Part shown: piece by piece, positions 1 to 8,121 of the stretch
Numbering within the stretch: position 1 is the first letter of the stretch
Layout of the letters: the number at the start of each line of letters is the position of its first letter
Program-made: the position numbers and the translations under genes
Notes under the pieces: generated by a model
Told to the model about the DNA's origin: nothing
The model's database searches: none
What the model saw: the letters and a program-made list of their open reading frames with translations, nothing else
From: Bacillota bacterium
Lineage (GTDB): Bacteria > Bacillota > Sulfobacillia > JAJYWN01 > JAJZPE01
Direction of reading: 5' to 3'
Length of the DNA stretch: 64,000 bases
Assembly (NCBI GenBank): GCA_021787335.1
Contig: JAJYMC010000024.1
Span: 19,693-83,692, forward strand

Positions 1-587
1 GGCGGCTCGACCCACGGGTCCTCGAGGACGCCGCACTCGATGCTCCGGCCCCACAGGTTCTCGTCGATGCTATAGGGGTTCTTCTTGCCCACCGGGACGG
101 GGATGCCGTGGGCCTTGGCGTAGTCGATCTCTTCTTCGCGCGACATGACCCACTCGCGCTGCGGGGCGATGACTTTCAGCTCCGGGTTCAGGGCGGCCAC
201 CGAGACGTCGAACCGGACCTGGTCGTTGCCCTTGCCCGTGCAGCCGTGGGCGACCGCGTCGGCCCCCTCGGCCTCGGCCACCTCGACCAGGAGGCGCGAG
301 ATGAGCGGCCGGGACAGGGCCGACGAGAGCAGGTAGCGACCCTCGTAGACGGCGTTGGCCTTGAGGGCCGGGAAGACGTAGTCGCGGGCGAACTCCTCCC
401 GCGCGTCGAGCATGTAGGATTTCTTCGCCCCGATGGTCAGGGCCTTGGCCTTGATGAAATCGAGGTCCTTCCCCTCGCCCACGTCGACGGACAGGGCGAT
501 GACCTCGGCGTCGTACCTCTCCTGGAGCCAGCGGATGGCGACCGAGGTATCGAGGCCTCCGGAGTAGGCCAGGACGACTTTCTTCAA
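1..587 (-). CDS. argG: Argininosuccinate synthase (5' part; runs off the left edge)
   Basis: ATP-dependent ligase joining citrulline and aspartate in arginine synthesis. About 195 of the usual ~400 residues are present. The PP-loop AYSGGLDTS lies at residues 7-15, and [13 protein letters not shown], the conserved citrulline/ATP region, near residue 115. I chose a TTG start (585-587) because GAGGAGG sits directly upstream at correct spacing and the protein then begins [10 protein letters not shown], as family members do. A perfect 8-bp hairpin (611-630) lies in the leader just before the ribosome site. The 3' half is outside the window. The identification is firm; the start is inferred. Confidence 0.95.
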   Translation of the reverse strand, partial: MKKVVLAYSGGLDTSVAIRWLQERYDAEVIALSVDVGEGKDLDFIKAKALTIGAKKSYMLDAREEFARDYVFPALKANAVYEGRYLLSSALSRPLISRLLVEVAEAEGADAVAHGCTGKGNDQVRFDVSVAALNPELKVIAPQREWVMSREEEIDYAKAHGIPVPVGKKNPYSIDENLWGRSIECGVLEDPWVEP

Positions 588-707
588 CGGCGTTACCTCC
601 TCGTGGCAACCTCGCCGCGCTGGCGGCGAGAGCGGCCTAGCTTGGCCCGCGGGACCCCGCCGGGGCCCCTCACCGGGCTGCTAGAACTTATGACGGGTAT
701 GGCCATA

Positions 708-736
708 ATTATACCCGCCTACGCATAGTTATGCAA
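708..736 (-). promoter_or_regulatory. argG promoter (TTGCAT-17-TATAAT)
   Basis: On the minus strand a -35 TTGCAT (731-736) and a perfect -10 TATAAT (708-713) are separated by 17 bp. This predicts a leader of about 110 nt before argG. The sigma-A type call is by consensus only. Confidence 0.8.
722..735 (-). promoter_or_regulatory. Candidate ARG box (ArgR/AhrC operator)
   Basis: TGCAT-AACT-ATGCG is a 14-bp near-palindrome with the arm-4-arm geometry of ARG boxes. It overlaps the -35 hexamer of the argG promoter, a position suited to repression by an arginine repressor. A further inverted repeat, GGGTAT/ATACCC, covers the -10 region and just downstream. Binding is inferred from site form, position and the gene controlled; no argR gene is in the window. 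Confidence 0.55.
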
Positions 737-884
737 TACCCTCAAAAAGAAAGGGAACAGGCCTTCCTGCTCGTGGGGCCGTTGTCCGGTGTGGCCGGCT
801 TATTGCGGACACGTCTTCAGGCCCTAATCCAGTCTTTTTGCCAAATTCTGCGGTTTATCTGCTTTTGCCGAGGCCGTCTCGGGA

Positions 885-913
885 TTTACGGCCCGCCATC
901 TTCCGGCTATACT
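885..913 (+). promoter_or_regulatory. Promoter of the c-di-AMP riboswitch / kimA transcript
   Basis: TTTACG (885-890), a 17-bp spacer and TATACT (908-913) lie just ahead of the riboswitch aptamer. The stretch 740-884 between the two divergent promoters shows nothing recognisable. Confidence 0.6.
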
Positions 914-919
914 AATGAT

Positions 920-1060
920 TTGTAAGCGCTGAATCCGCAAAACGGAACGGGGGAACCAGACCCTGGGGGTGAATCCGCCGCCCGCGTCCACCGTGGGGCG
1001 GCCGGTAGGGAGTCTTCGACCTCCCGAACCCGACAGCTAACCTCGTAAGCGCACAGTCGA
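920..1060 (+). promoter_or_regulatory. ydaO/yuaA-type cyclic di-AMP riboswitch aptamer
   Basis: The segment carries the conserved blocks of this class in order: GAATCCGC, GGAACGGGGGAACCA, GGGGGTGAATCCGCC, GGTAGGGAGT, and CCCGAACCCGACAGCTAACC followed by TCGTAAGCGC. The outer P1 stem can form from GCGC at 926-929 and GCGC at 1049-1052. A segment after the aptamer (GTCGAAGA, about 1056) can pair with TCTTCGAC inside it, offering an alternative fold. A rho-independent terminator follows at 1094. In characterised members c-di-AMP binding turns expression off. Confidence 0.95.
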
Positions 1061-1093
1061 AGAGGCCGCCCGGCACCACGAGCTTCTCGGGAC

Positions 1094-1116
1094 GACCCCT
1101 TGGTGGGTCTTTTTTT
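1094..1116 (+). terminator. Riboswitch expression-platform terminator
   Basis: GACCC, a short loop and GGGTC are followed by seven T residues, ending 30 nt before kimA. It is placed as the OFF-state terminator of the c-di-AMP riboswitch. Confidence 0.85.
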
Positions 1117-1146
1117 GTTGCCGGCGAGCAAGAAGGAGTAAGGAAC

Positions 1147-3096
1147 ATGTCCAGCCCGTCACACGCCATCGTCAACCGTGCCAAGCGGCTCGTCTTCGGT
1201 CGACCGAAGCGCACCGACCAGCAGCACCAGGAAAGACTGGGGGTCGGGTCGGCCCTGGCCGTCTTCAGCGCCGACGGCCTGTCGTCGGTCGCCTACGCCA
1301 CCGAGGAGATCCTCTACGTCCTCGTCCTGGCGGGCGCCGCCGCCAGCGTCTATTCCCTGCCGGTCGGCCTGGCCATCGTCGGATTGGTCCTCGTCGTGGC
1401 CACCTCGTACTCGCAGACCATCCGGGCCTACCCGGCAGGAGGGGGCTCCTACATCGTCTCCCGCGAGAACCTCGGGACGGTGGCCGGCCTGACCGCGGGG
1501 GCAGCCCTGCTCATCGACTACATCCTGACCGTCTCCGTGTCGACGGCCGCGGGCATCGCCGCCCTCGTCTCGGCCGTGCCGGCCCTCCGCGGTCACGAGG
1601 TCATCCTCTCCCTGGCCGCCATCTGGTTCATAGCTCTGGTCAACCTGCGCGGCGTGCGGGAGTCCGGGCTCGTCTTCGCCGTGCCCACCTACGGCTTCAT
1701 CATCAGCACCCTCGCTTTGATCGGCGCCGGCCTGTTCAAGGTGCTGGCCGGCACCTGGCATCCAATCGTCCCGCCGTCCTTCGGTTTCGGGTTCGGCAGC
1801 CCCGCCTTTCACCAGTTGACCGGGGGGGTCACGCTGTTCCTTCTGCTGCGGGCCTTCTCGTCGGGCTGTACCGCCCTGACCGGTTTGGAGGCCGTCTCCA
1901 ACGGGGTTCAGGCCTTCCGGCCGCCGGAGGCGAAGAACGCCATCCGGACCATGAACCTCGAACGGACGCTCCTCTATACGATGTTCGCCGGCATCACCCT
2001 CCTCGCCTTCGGCTTCGGGGCGCTGCCCAGCGAGAGCGAAACGGTGATGAGCCAGATCGCCCGGGACGTCTTCGGGCGCAACGTCCTATACTACATCATC
2101 CAGGCGACGACGGCGATGATCCTGCTCCTCGCGGCCAACACGGCCTACGCCGACTTCCCGCGGCTGGCCAGCTTCATGGCCCGCGACGGCTTCCTCCCCC
2201 GCCGCTTCGTCAACCGCGGCGACACCTTGGTCCTCAACTACGGCGTGTATCTGCTGGCCGGGCTGGCCTCGGCCCTCGTCGTCGTCTTCCGCGGGAGCAC
2301 CCACCTGCTCATCCCGCTCTATGCCGTGGGTGTCTTCACCGCCTTCACCCTCTCCCAGACCGGCATGGTGATTCACTGGGTCCGTGACGCCCGGCGGACC
2401 GGCCAACCCCTTCGGCGGCACTGGTGGTCACTGACCATCAACGCCCTCGGGGCCTTCCTCAGCGGCACCGTGCTGATCATCATCGGCATCACCAAGTTCA
2501 CCCACGGAGCCTGGATCGTCCTCATCCTGGTCCCGCTCCTGGTGGCCTACTCTCTCCACGTCCGGGGATATTACGTCCGCTTCAAGCGGCGGGTCGAGAG
2601 CCTCCTCGGCGAGCACCTGGCCATCGACGACGCCCGGCGGGTGAAGGTCGTCCTGACCATCGGCGGCCTCAGCCCGGTCATCGACCACTCGATGCGCGTG
2701 GCCCGCCGCATCTCCGACGATATCACCGCCGTCTACGTCGCCGTCGAGCCCGAGCTCGGCGAGAAGCTCCGGGGCAAGTGGGACCTGAAGCGCCACGGCG
2801 GCGTGCCCCTGGTCGTCCTGCCATCGCCCTTCCGGGACGTCGTCGGGCCCCTCCGCGAGTATGTCGAAGGGCTGCGGGCGGCCAATCCCGGGCTCCTCAT
2901 CAACCTGCTCGTGCCGGTGGTCGTGACCAACGAGCCATTCGACCAGTACCTCCACAACGGCACGGCCGAAATGCTCCTCCGCGAGTTGCGCTACAGCGAG
3001 GGCATCCTCGTCACGGTCATCCCCTTCTATGTGAACATGGACGCGCGGGCGGCCAGCGCTATCACCACCGCGTCACCCGTTCAGTCGAAAGGCTGA
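1147..3096 (+). CDS. kimA: KimA-type high-affinity potassium importer (APC superfamily)
   Basis: A 649-residue membrane protein closely resembling Bacillus KimA (formerly YdaO). The N-terminal motif SADGLSSVAYATEEIL, the segments YPAGGGSYIVSRENLG and AFSSGCTALTGLEAVSN, and IPLYAVGVFTAFTLSQTGM all match the family. About twelve hydrophobic segments span residues 35-480. A cytosolic C-terminal domain of about 165 residues follows. AAGGAG lies just ahead of the ATG. Its own promoter, c-di-AMP riboswitch and downstream terminator make it a single-gene unit. The riboswitch agrees with the role, since c-di-AMP shuts off potassium uptake in Bacillota. Confidence 0.93.
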   Translation: MSSPSHAIVNRAKRLVFGRPKRTDQQHQERLGVGSALAVFSADGLSSVAYATEEILYVLVLAGAAASVYSLPVGLAIVGLVLVVATSYSQTIRAYPAGGGSYIVSRENLGTVAGLTAGAALLIDYILTVSVSTAAGIAALVSAVPALRGHEVILSLAAIWFIALVNLRGVRESGLVFAVPTYGFIISTLALIGAGLFKVLAGTWHPIVPPSFGFGFGSPAFHQLTGGVTLFLLLRAFSSGCTALTGLEAVSNGVQAFRPPEAKNAIRTMNLERTLLYTMFAGITLLAFGFGALPSESETVMSQIARDVFGRNVLYYIIQATTAMILLLAANTAYADFPRLASFMARDGFLPRRFVNRGDTLVLNYGVYLLAGLASALVVVFRGSTHLLIPLYAVGVFTAFTLSQTGMVIHWVRDARRTGQPLRRHWWSLTINALGAFLSGTVLIIIGITKFTHGAWIVLILVPLLVAYSLHVRGYYVRFKRRVESLLGEHLAIDDARRVKVVLTIGGLSPVIDHSMRVARRISDDITAVYVAVEPELGEKLRGKWDLKRHGGVPLVVLPSPFRDVVGPLREYVEGLRAANPGLLINLLVPVVVTNEPFDQYLHNGTAEMLLRELRYSEGILVTVIPFYVNMDARAASAITTASPVQSKG

Positions 3097-3127
3097 AGCC
3101 CGCGCCGAACATATCTGGCCAAAAGAT

Positions 3128-3155
3128 AACCCCTCCCGCATGGGAGGGGTTTTTT
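3128..3155 (+). terminator. Rho-independent terminator after kimA
   Basis: AACCCCTCCC, loop GCAT and GGGAGGGGTT run into a T tract. It ends the kimA transcript ahead of the convergent rluD gene. Confidence 0.93.
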
Positions 3156-3185
3156 CATCAGAAGAGCGGAGCCGTCGCCGGGTGG

Positions 3186-4160
3186 CTATTTGGCTGTCCT
3201 GAGCCAGTCGAGAAGGGCCTGGAAGTCGGAGGGCGGCTCGGCGGTGAAGGTCAGCTCCTCGCCCGTCCGCGGGTGGGCGAACGAGATCGACCAGGCGTGG
3301 AGGGCCTGCCCCTCGACGAAGGGGGCCTTCTTCTTCGGCCCGTAGACCGGGTCGCCGAGGACCGGGTGGCCGATGAAGGCGAAGTGGACGCGGATCTGGT
3401 GGGTCCGTCCCGTGTCCAGCTCGGCCTCGACCAGGGTGGACCGGGGGAACCGCTCACGAACGGTGAAGCGGGTTCGCGCCGGGCGGCCGCCCTCGACGAC
3501 GGCCATCCGCTTGCGTTCCACCGGATGCCTGGTGATGGGCGCCTCAATCACGCCCCGTTCGTCTTTCATGCCGCCGGAGACGACGGCCAGGTAGCGTCGC
3601 TTCAGGTGCCGGTCCTTGAGCTGCCCGGACAGGGACAGGTGAGCCGCGTCGTTCTTGGCCACGACCAGAAGGCCGGTGGTATCGCGGTCGAGCCTGTGGA
3701 CGATGCCGGGCCGCAGGACATCGTTGATCCCGGAGAGGTCGACGCAGTGCTCCAGAAGGGCGTTGACCAGCGTCCCGTCCTCGTGGCCGGCCGCCGGGTG
3801 AACGACCATCCCCCTGGGTTTGTTGATAACCAGGAGGTCGGAGTCCTCATAGACGATGTCCAGGGGGATGTTCTCGCCAGTCAGGTGGAGCGGCTCTGGG
3901 GCCGGTATCTCCATGCGGACGGCCTCCCCCGGAGTCACTTTGTGGCTGGCCTTGACCGGCCGGCCTTCGGTGGTCACGTGGCCCTCGTCGATGAGCCGGC
4001 GGGCGTGCGAACGCGTCACACCGGCCTCCGGGCGCGCCGCCAGGAACTGGTCGATGCGCAACCCCTCGTCCTCCGGGCCGGCGGTCAGGTCGACCGTCCG
4101 CGGACCGGCCTGACCGGCTTGGGCCGACTTGCCCGGACCGTCGGCGTGACGTTGGCTCAC
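3186..4160 (-). CDS. rluD: RluA/RluD-family 23S rRNA pseudouridine synthase
   Basis: A 324-residue enzyme that isomerises uridines in large-subunit rRNA. An S4 RNA-binding domain occupies about residues 33-95. The catalytic motif HRLDRDTTGLL holds the nucleophilic Asp at residue 158, and TGRTHQIRVH follows in the C-terminal half. The GTG start overlaps the lspA stop by four bases (GTGA), so translation is probably coupled. ileS-(yteA)-lspA-ylyB order is standard in Bacillota; this is the ylyB equivalent. Exact target uridines cannot be read from the sequence. Confidence 0.92.
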   Translation of the reverse strand: MSQRHADGPGKSAQAGQAGPRTVDLTAGPEDEGLRIDQFLAARPEAGVTRSHARRLIDEGHVTTEGRPVKASHKVTPGEAVRMEIPAPEPLHLTGENIPLDIVYEDSDLLVINKPRGMVVHPAAGHEDGTLVNALLEHCVDLSGINDVLRPGIVHRLDRDTTGLLVVAKNDAAHLSLSGQLKDRHLKRRYLAVVSGGMKDERGVIEAPITRHPVERKRMAVVEGGRPARTRFTVRERFPRSTLVEAELDTGRTHQIRVHFAFIGHPVLGDPVYGPKKKAPFVEGQALHAWSISFAHPRTGEELTFTAEPPSDFQALLDWLRTAK

Positions 4161-4660
4161 GGCTGGCCCCCCTTGCCCGCCACGCCCGGTTCGGGCGATC
4201 GCAGGACCAGGTAGGCGAAGAGCAAGACGCCGACCACCAGCGAGCTGTCGGCGACGTTGAAGACCGGCCAGACCCGAAAGTCCAGGAAGTCGATGACCAG
4301 CCCGCCGTGAAGACGGTCCCAGAGGTTGCCCAGGGCCCCCCCGAGCATCAGACCGAGGGCGATCTGGTAGGCCAGACCGTCCTTACCGAGGCGCCCGGCG
4401 AAGAAGACGATGAGGGCCACCACCGCGAGGGTGACGATGATGAAGAAGACCGTCCGGTTTGGCAACAGGCCGAAGGCGGCCCCGGGGTTGCGGACGTACG
4501 TAAGATGAAAGACCCCCGGGATGACGGGGATCGAGTCCAGCTCACTCATGTTCCTGACGACGGCGATCTTGGTCAGCCGGTCGATGAGGACGATGGCGGC
4601 GGCGGTGATGGCGAGCGGCAATGGCGACATCCTTTTCTGGTCCGCGCTGTCTTGGCTCAT
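4157..4660 (-). CDS. lspA: Lipoprotein signal peptidase (signal peptidase II)
   Basis: An aspartyl protease of the membrane that removes signal peptides from prolipoproteins after lipidation. At 167 residues it has the usual length, with four hydrophobic segments. Family motifs are NPGAAFG (58-64), GNLWDR (111-116), VIDF with catalytic Asp124, and FNVADS with catalytic Asp138. It lies between yteA and rluD and overlaps rluD by four bases. Substrates in this window include the ABC binding protein and the proline-rich amidase, both with lipobox-like cysteines. Confidence 0.96.
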   Translation of the reverse strand: MSQDSADQKRMSPLPLAITAAAIVLIDRLTKIAVVRNMSELDSIPVIPGVFHLTYVRNPGAAFGLLPNRTVFFIIVTLAVVALIVFFAGRLGKDGLAYQIALGLMLGGALGNLWDRLHGGLVIDFLDFRVWPVFNVADSSLVVGVLLFAYLVLRSPEPGVAGKGGQP

Positions 4661-4731
4661 TTTACCACGCCTATGGACGGGCTTTCAACCCGACCAGGCC
4701 GACGGGTGTCGACCGGTTCCGGCGCCGAGCG

Positions 4732-5412
4732 TCATTCCTCGACCTTGGACCCCGGCGGCTTGACCTCCTTGCGCCGCCTGGAGTCGAGGATGGCCTCGCC
4801 CTTCTCGTCGACCAGGCGCTCGACCTCTTCGACCGTGCCCTCCGGTTCCTCGGCGTCGCCGAAGACGTTGTTCGTGAGGTCCCGCCCCGGGGTGTCCTGG
4901 GGCCCGCTGGCGGTCCCGTAGCGGGCCACGGCCTGCCAGGTGTCCTCGCCGTCGAAGCCGACCCCGCCCTTGTCGCCGGTCCAACTACGGCCGAAGGGCG
5001 GATAGAGCACGTCTTCCTCGACCGGGCGCGGGTGCCGGTCGGGGAGTCCGTCGGTGGCCGCCTGGCAGCGTAGGCAGCGAGTGGCCTCGGGCATGGCCTC
5101 CAGCCGGCCCTCCCCGATGGGGCCGCCACAGACGTCGCAGACCCCGTAGGTGCCCTCGTCCAGCTTCTCCAGGGCCCGCCCGACGCGGTCCAGGAAGACC
5201 TGCTCGTTGCCGATGAGCCCGAGGTCCTTCTCCCGCTCGAAGGTTTCGCTCGCCAGGTCGGCCGGATGGTTGTCGTAGGACGAGAGTTCCTGCACCGAAG
5301 ACTGCTCGCTTTCATCGAAGCTGCGCCGGTTGAGCGTGTCGACGGTACGGCGCAGTTCCTCCTGGCGGTCGAGCAGGCGCCGGCGGACGGTTTCACGGTT
5401 GAATGAGGTCAT
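4732..5412 (-). CDS. yteA: TraR/DksA-type zinc-finger protein, YteA family
   Basis: A 226-residue protein with a coiled-coil-like N terminus (about 5-85) and a DksA/TraR C4 zinc finger (Cys92, Cys95, Cys113, Cys116). The tail contains DVLYPPFGRSW, typical of the YteA family associated with sporulating Bacillota. The frame stays open upstream, but ATG 5412 is preferred: GGGAGCGGGGAAG precedes it and the residues before it are low-complexity. Position next to lspA parallels ylyA in Bacillus. Its molecular role is not established; DksA relatives bind RNA polymerase. Confidence 0.85.
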   Translation of the reverse strand: MTSFNRETVRRRLLDRQEELRRTVDTLNRRSFDESEQSSVQELSSYDNHPADLASETFEREKDLGLIGNEQVFLDRVGRALEKLDEGTYGVCDVCGGPIGEGRLEAMPEATRCLRCQAATDGLPDRHPRPVEEDVLYPPFGRSWTGDKGGVGFDGEDTWQAVARYGTASGPQDTPGRDLTNNVFGDAEEPEGTVEEVERLVDEKGEAILDSRRRKEVKPPGSKVEE

Positions 5413-5465
5413 GTCTTCCCCGCTCCCTTCGTTTGGGCGACCGCGCCTCTCCGGCCCGGGCCCGG

Positions 5466-5765
5466 TCACTGACCAAGCTTGGTATTGACGATCCGGACCA
5501 ACTCGGCGATGACTTCGCCGATGTACGGCAGGCGGGCCAGGAGGGGCCGCTGTAACAGGTACAGGACGACGCCGGTGATGAGGGTGAAACCGACGGCGAC
5601 GCCGAACCCGCGGGCCACACCGCCGATGAAGTTGACGTAGAGCAGCCGCCAAGGGTGCTGCAGGAGGTAGACATACTCGGCCAGCTTCATTTTCTCCATG
5701 CTGACGGAGAGGGTCTCGACCTTGCGGATGAGCTTCTCCACCAGCGAGTTGTCGACCTGGGCCAT
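5466..5765 (-). CDS. DUF5665-type small membrane protein
   Basis: A 99-residue protein with a helical N terminus and a central hydrophobic stretch (about 40-75) that can span the membrane once or twice. The pattern of charged N terminus, WRLLYVNFIGGVARG and GFTLITGVVL fits DUF5665. ATG 5765 is chosen over a GTG six bases upstream because GGAGG is spaced 7 nt from the ATG and only 1 nt from the GTG. It lies just upstream of yteA. Function unknown. Confidence 0.75.
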   Translation of the reverse strand: MAQVDNSLVEKLIRKVETLSVSMEKMKLAEYVYLLQHPWRLLYVNFIGGVARGFGVAVGFTLITGVVLYLLQRPLLARLPYIGEVIAELVRIVNTKLGQ

Positions 5766-5878
5766 CTTCACGCCTCCGTCACCCGTTTGGCACGAAGGTT
5801 ATTATGCCCGCTGGAACCAGACGTCGCCGTGGCCCGTCTATCAACTATCGACTGACGAAAGAAGGACACCCAAGGCCA

Positions 5879-6748
5879 ATGGGACAGAGAGCCGTAGACC
5901 CAACCGAGCCGTTGCCGGACAAGCCGTCACTGGCCGCCAACTACTCTTCAGCGCTGATGGACCGGCTGGCCGTGGATAACCAGGCCGTCGACATCATCAA
6001 GGTCTCAGAATTCGACCGGCCGGAACTCCTGGATGAGTATGCCGCCGCCCGCCGCCGCAAGCCGCTGATCCTGCACGGCCTGGGGCACGCCGCCCAGCCG
6101 GGGAAACCCGGGTTCCCGGCGGCCTTTGAACCGGCCACCCTTCGGTCCGCCCTGGCGGCCACGGACTCCGTCTATCTCTCCGCACACCTGTCGTGTCACG
6201 CGTTGCAGGCCGTCCGGCTATCCCCGGATGCCTTCCTCGTGGCGCTGGTCGCGGACATCGACCGGGTACGGGAGGCCTCCGGGCTGCCCGTGCTCCTGGA
6301 GAACGGGCACTGGTACCTCCCCGTCCCTGACCGTCCCGACAACCCCGAGTACATCGCCGACCCGGCCTTCATCGCCACGGCCCTGGCGGCCACGGGCTGC
6401 CGCCTCCTCCTTGACCTCGCCCACGCCCGGATCGCGGCCTGGCATCGCGGTGAAGACCGTCGAGACTACCTTTCCGCCCTGCCCCTCGATCTCGTCGATG
6501 AGATCCACGTCGTGGGAGTGGCGATGGTGGACGACGAACCGCGCGACCGGCATCAGGAGATGGACGAGGACGACTACGCCACCCTGGCCTGGGTCCTGGA
6601 GAGGGCCCCCGCCCATCTGGTGACCCTCGAGTATGGCGGAGTCGACGGCAGCGCCCTGGACGAACGGTCGGACGCCACGGCCCTTGGCCGGCAACTCGAA
6701 CGGCTGCGCGCCATCATCAGTGGAATCAGGGGAGGCTCGGGCAGATGA
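5879..6748 (+). CDS. DUF692-type multinuclear iron-dependent oxidative enzyme (MNIO)
   Basis: About 289 residues. The conserved DUF692 ligand pattern is visible in order: LHGLGH (His66), SAHLSCH (His103), LLENG (Glu141), LLLDLAHAR (Asp179, His182), EIHVVG (His210), DRH (His225) and LEYGG (Glu251). These fit a TIM-barrel enzyme binding two or three iron ions. Characterised relatives such as MbnB and TglH modify Cys residues of peptide substrates. No Cys-rich precursor peptide or RiPP partner protein is adjacent, so the substrate is unknown. ATG 5879 gives a family-like N terminus; an in-frame ATG at 5804 is possible. Confidence 0.75.
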   Translation: MGQRAVDPTEPLPDKPSLAANYSSALMDRLAVDNQAVDIIKVSEFDRPELLDEYAAARRRKPLILHGLGHAAQPGKPGFPAAFEPATLRSALAATDSVYLSAHLSCHALQAVRLSPDAFLVALVADIDRVREASGLPVLLENGHWYLPVPDRPDNPEYIADPAFIATALAATGCRLLLDLAHARIAAWHRGEDRRDYLSALPLDLVDEIHVVGVAMVDDEPRDRHQEMDEDDYATLAWVLERAPAHLVTLEYGGVDGSALDERSDATALGRQLERLRAIISGIRGGSGR

Positions 6749-6991
6749 CCGGACCTTCGGGGCCTCTATCACCTCGCCCACCGTGACGCGTACGTCTTCG
6801 TCTTCATGGCCCGGCGAAGCCCGGGCGACCCCGTCCCCGACGGCGCCGAGATCGACCAGTGGGGCTTCTTCGCTCCGGATCGCCTGCCGTCGCCCCTCTC
6901 CACTTTCACTCGGGAAAGACTCGCCGACGCGGTCTCGGCGGTGCCCGGCGTGATCATGAAGACGCAGCGGATAGAGGATTACCGGCTATGA
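6749..6991 (+). pseudogene. Nudix hydrolase remnant (C-terminal part only)
   Basis: The frame directly after the MNIO stop codon, and in the same frame as it, encodes 80 residues resembling the C-terminal half of a Nudix hydrolase: GLYHLAHRDAYVFVF, then EIDQWGFFAPDRLP and LSTFTRERLADAV. The N-terminal beta strand and the Nudix box are missing. No start codon occurs before ATG 6806. I read it as a 5'-truncated relic. A fusion to the MNIO gene interrupted by TGA is a less likely alternative. Confidence 0.55.
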
Positions 6992-7016
6992 AGACTCGCG
7001 AGCCCTGGGTATGAAG

Positions 7017-7048
7017 AGGACCGGCCCATCGAGGGCCGGTCCTTCATT
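7017..7048. terminator. Probable bidirectional terminator
   Basis: The perfect stem GACCGGCCC/GGGCCGGTC with a 5-nt loop sits between the convergent MNIO/Nudix unit and arcC. T-rich flanks are short on both sides. Confidence 0.55.
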
Positions 7049-7073
7049 TCGGCTGTGCACTTCATGCTTGGAG

Positions 7074-8021
7074 TCAGGCCTGCACGGTCGTGCCCGCCTC
7101 GCCCCTGGCCGCCTCGGCGGCCTGTTCCAGCGAGCCGATGATGGCGCGGCGCCGGCCGTCGATCGACGACTCGACGAACCGCAGAGCCGCTTCGACCTTG
7201 GGCTTCATGCTCCCCGCCTTGAACTGCCCCTCGCTCATGTAGGCGCGCCCTTCGGCCGGCGTGATGCTCTTCAGGAACTTCTGGTCCGGCTTCCCGTAGT
7301 TGACGGCCACGCCCGGCACATCGGTCAGGATGAGCAACGTCTCGGCGTCAAGGTCCGAGGCAAGGCGCATGGCGGCGAGATCCTTGTCGATGACGGCTTC
7401 GATCCCCTCGAGCCGGCTTTCGCGGGAGACCACCGGGATGCCCCCACCGCCTGAGGCGACCACCAGAGCCCCAGCGGCGACCAGAGCCTTGATCGCCGGG
7501 CCCTCGACGATGGCCTTGGGCTCAGGCGAGGCGACGACCCGGCGCCAGCCGCGGCCGGCGTCCTCGACCATCTTGAACCCTCGCTCGGACATCAGCTTTT
7601 GAGCCCGCTTCTCGGTGTAGAAGGGGCCGATGGGCTTGGTCGGCTTGTCGAAGGCCGGGTCGGCCGGGTCGACCAGGACCTGGGTCACCAGCGAGACGAC
7701 GGGCCGGTCGAGACCCACCCGCTTCAGCTCATTGCCCAGGGCCTGCTGGATCATGTAACCGATGAGCCCCTGGCTCTCCGCCCCGCAGACGTAGAGGGGC
7801 ATAGCCGGGACGACCTTGTTGGCTTCTTCGTTCTGGATGAGGATGTTGCCGACCTGCGGACCGTTGCCATGGGTGACGACGACCTGATACCCGTGACGGA
7901 GAAGGCTGACGATGGGATTCGAGGACTCATAGACGTTGGCCAGTTGTTCCCCGAAGTCGCCGGGCTGGTTAGCTTTTAGGATAGCGTTGCCGCCAAGGGC
8001 GACAACGATGAGGTGACTCAT
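7074..8021 (-). CDS. arcC: Carbamate kinase
   Basis: A 315-residue amino-acid kinase-fold enzyme interconverting carbamoyl phosphate + ADP and carbamate/ammonia + ATP. Motifs are VVALGGNAIL at the N terminus, VVTHGNGPQVG near residue 50, ASGGGGIPVV near residue 190 and ILTDVPGVAVNYGKP near residue 235. Length matches the family. AGGGA precedes the ATG. No arginine deiminase or ornithine transcarbamylase gene is adjacent, so the pathway (arginine, purine or other ureide breakdown) is not shown. A gap of 100 bp separates it from alr. Confidence 0.93.
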   Translation of the reverse strand: MSHLIVVALGGNAILKANQPGDFGEQLANVYESSNPIVSLLRHGYQVVVTHGNGPQVGNILIQNEEANKVVPAMPLYVCGAESQGLIGYMIQQALGNELKRVGLDRPVVSLVTQVLVDPADPAFDKPTKPIGPFYTEKRAQKLMSERGFKMVEDAGRGWRRVVASPEPKAIVEGPAIKALVAAGALVVASGGGGIPVVSRESRLEGIEAVIDKDLAAMRLASDLDAETLLILTDVPGVAVNYGKPDQKFLKSITPAEGRAYMSEGQFKAGSMKPKVEAALRFVESSIDGRRRAIIGSLEQAAEAARGEAGTTVQA

Positions 8022-8121
8022 TGTTTCCCTCCCCCGGCCCCCACGGCGCCGACCTGAGGCCGGTCAAGGCGAGATGGCGCCGGTCTCCCAGGGTTCTCCC
8101 CCGGTGTTTCTATGGCCCGAA

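Noticed and set aside
2424..4214. A 596-codon plus-strand frame covering kimA's end and rluD
   Set aside because: Arg/Pro-rich translation without motifs. It crosses a strong terminator and overlaps two firmly identified genes.
5788..5806. Perfect sigma-54 -24 element TTGGCACG ahead of the MNIO gene
   Set aside because: The required GC at -12 is absent at the correct distance (AT there), so it is not a sigma-54 promoter.
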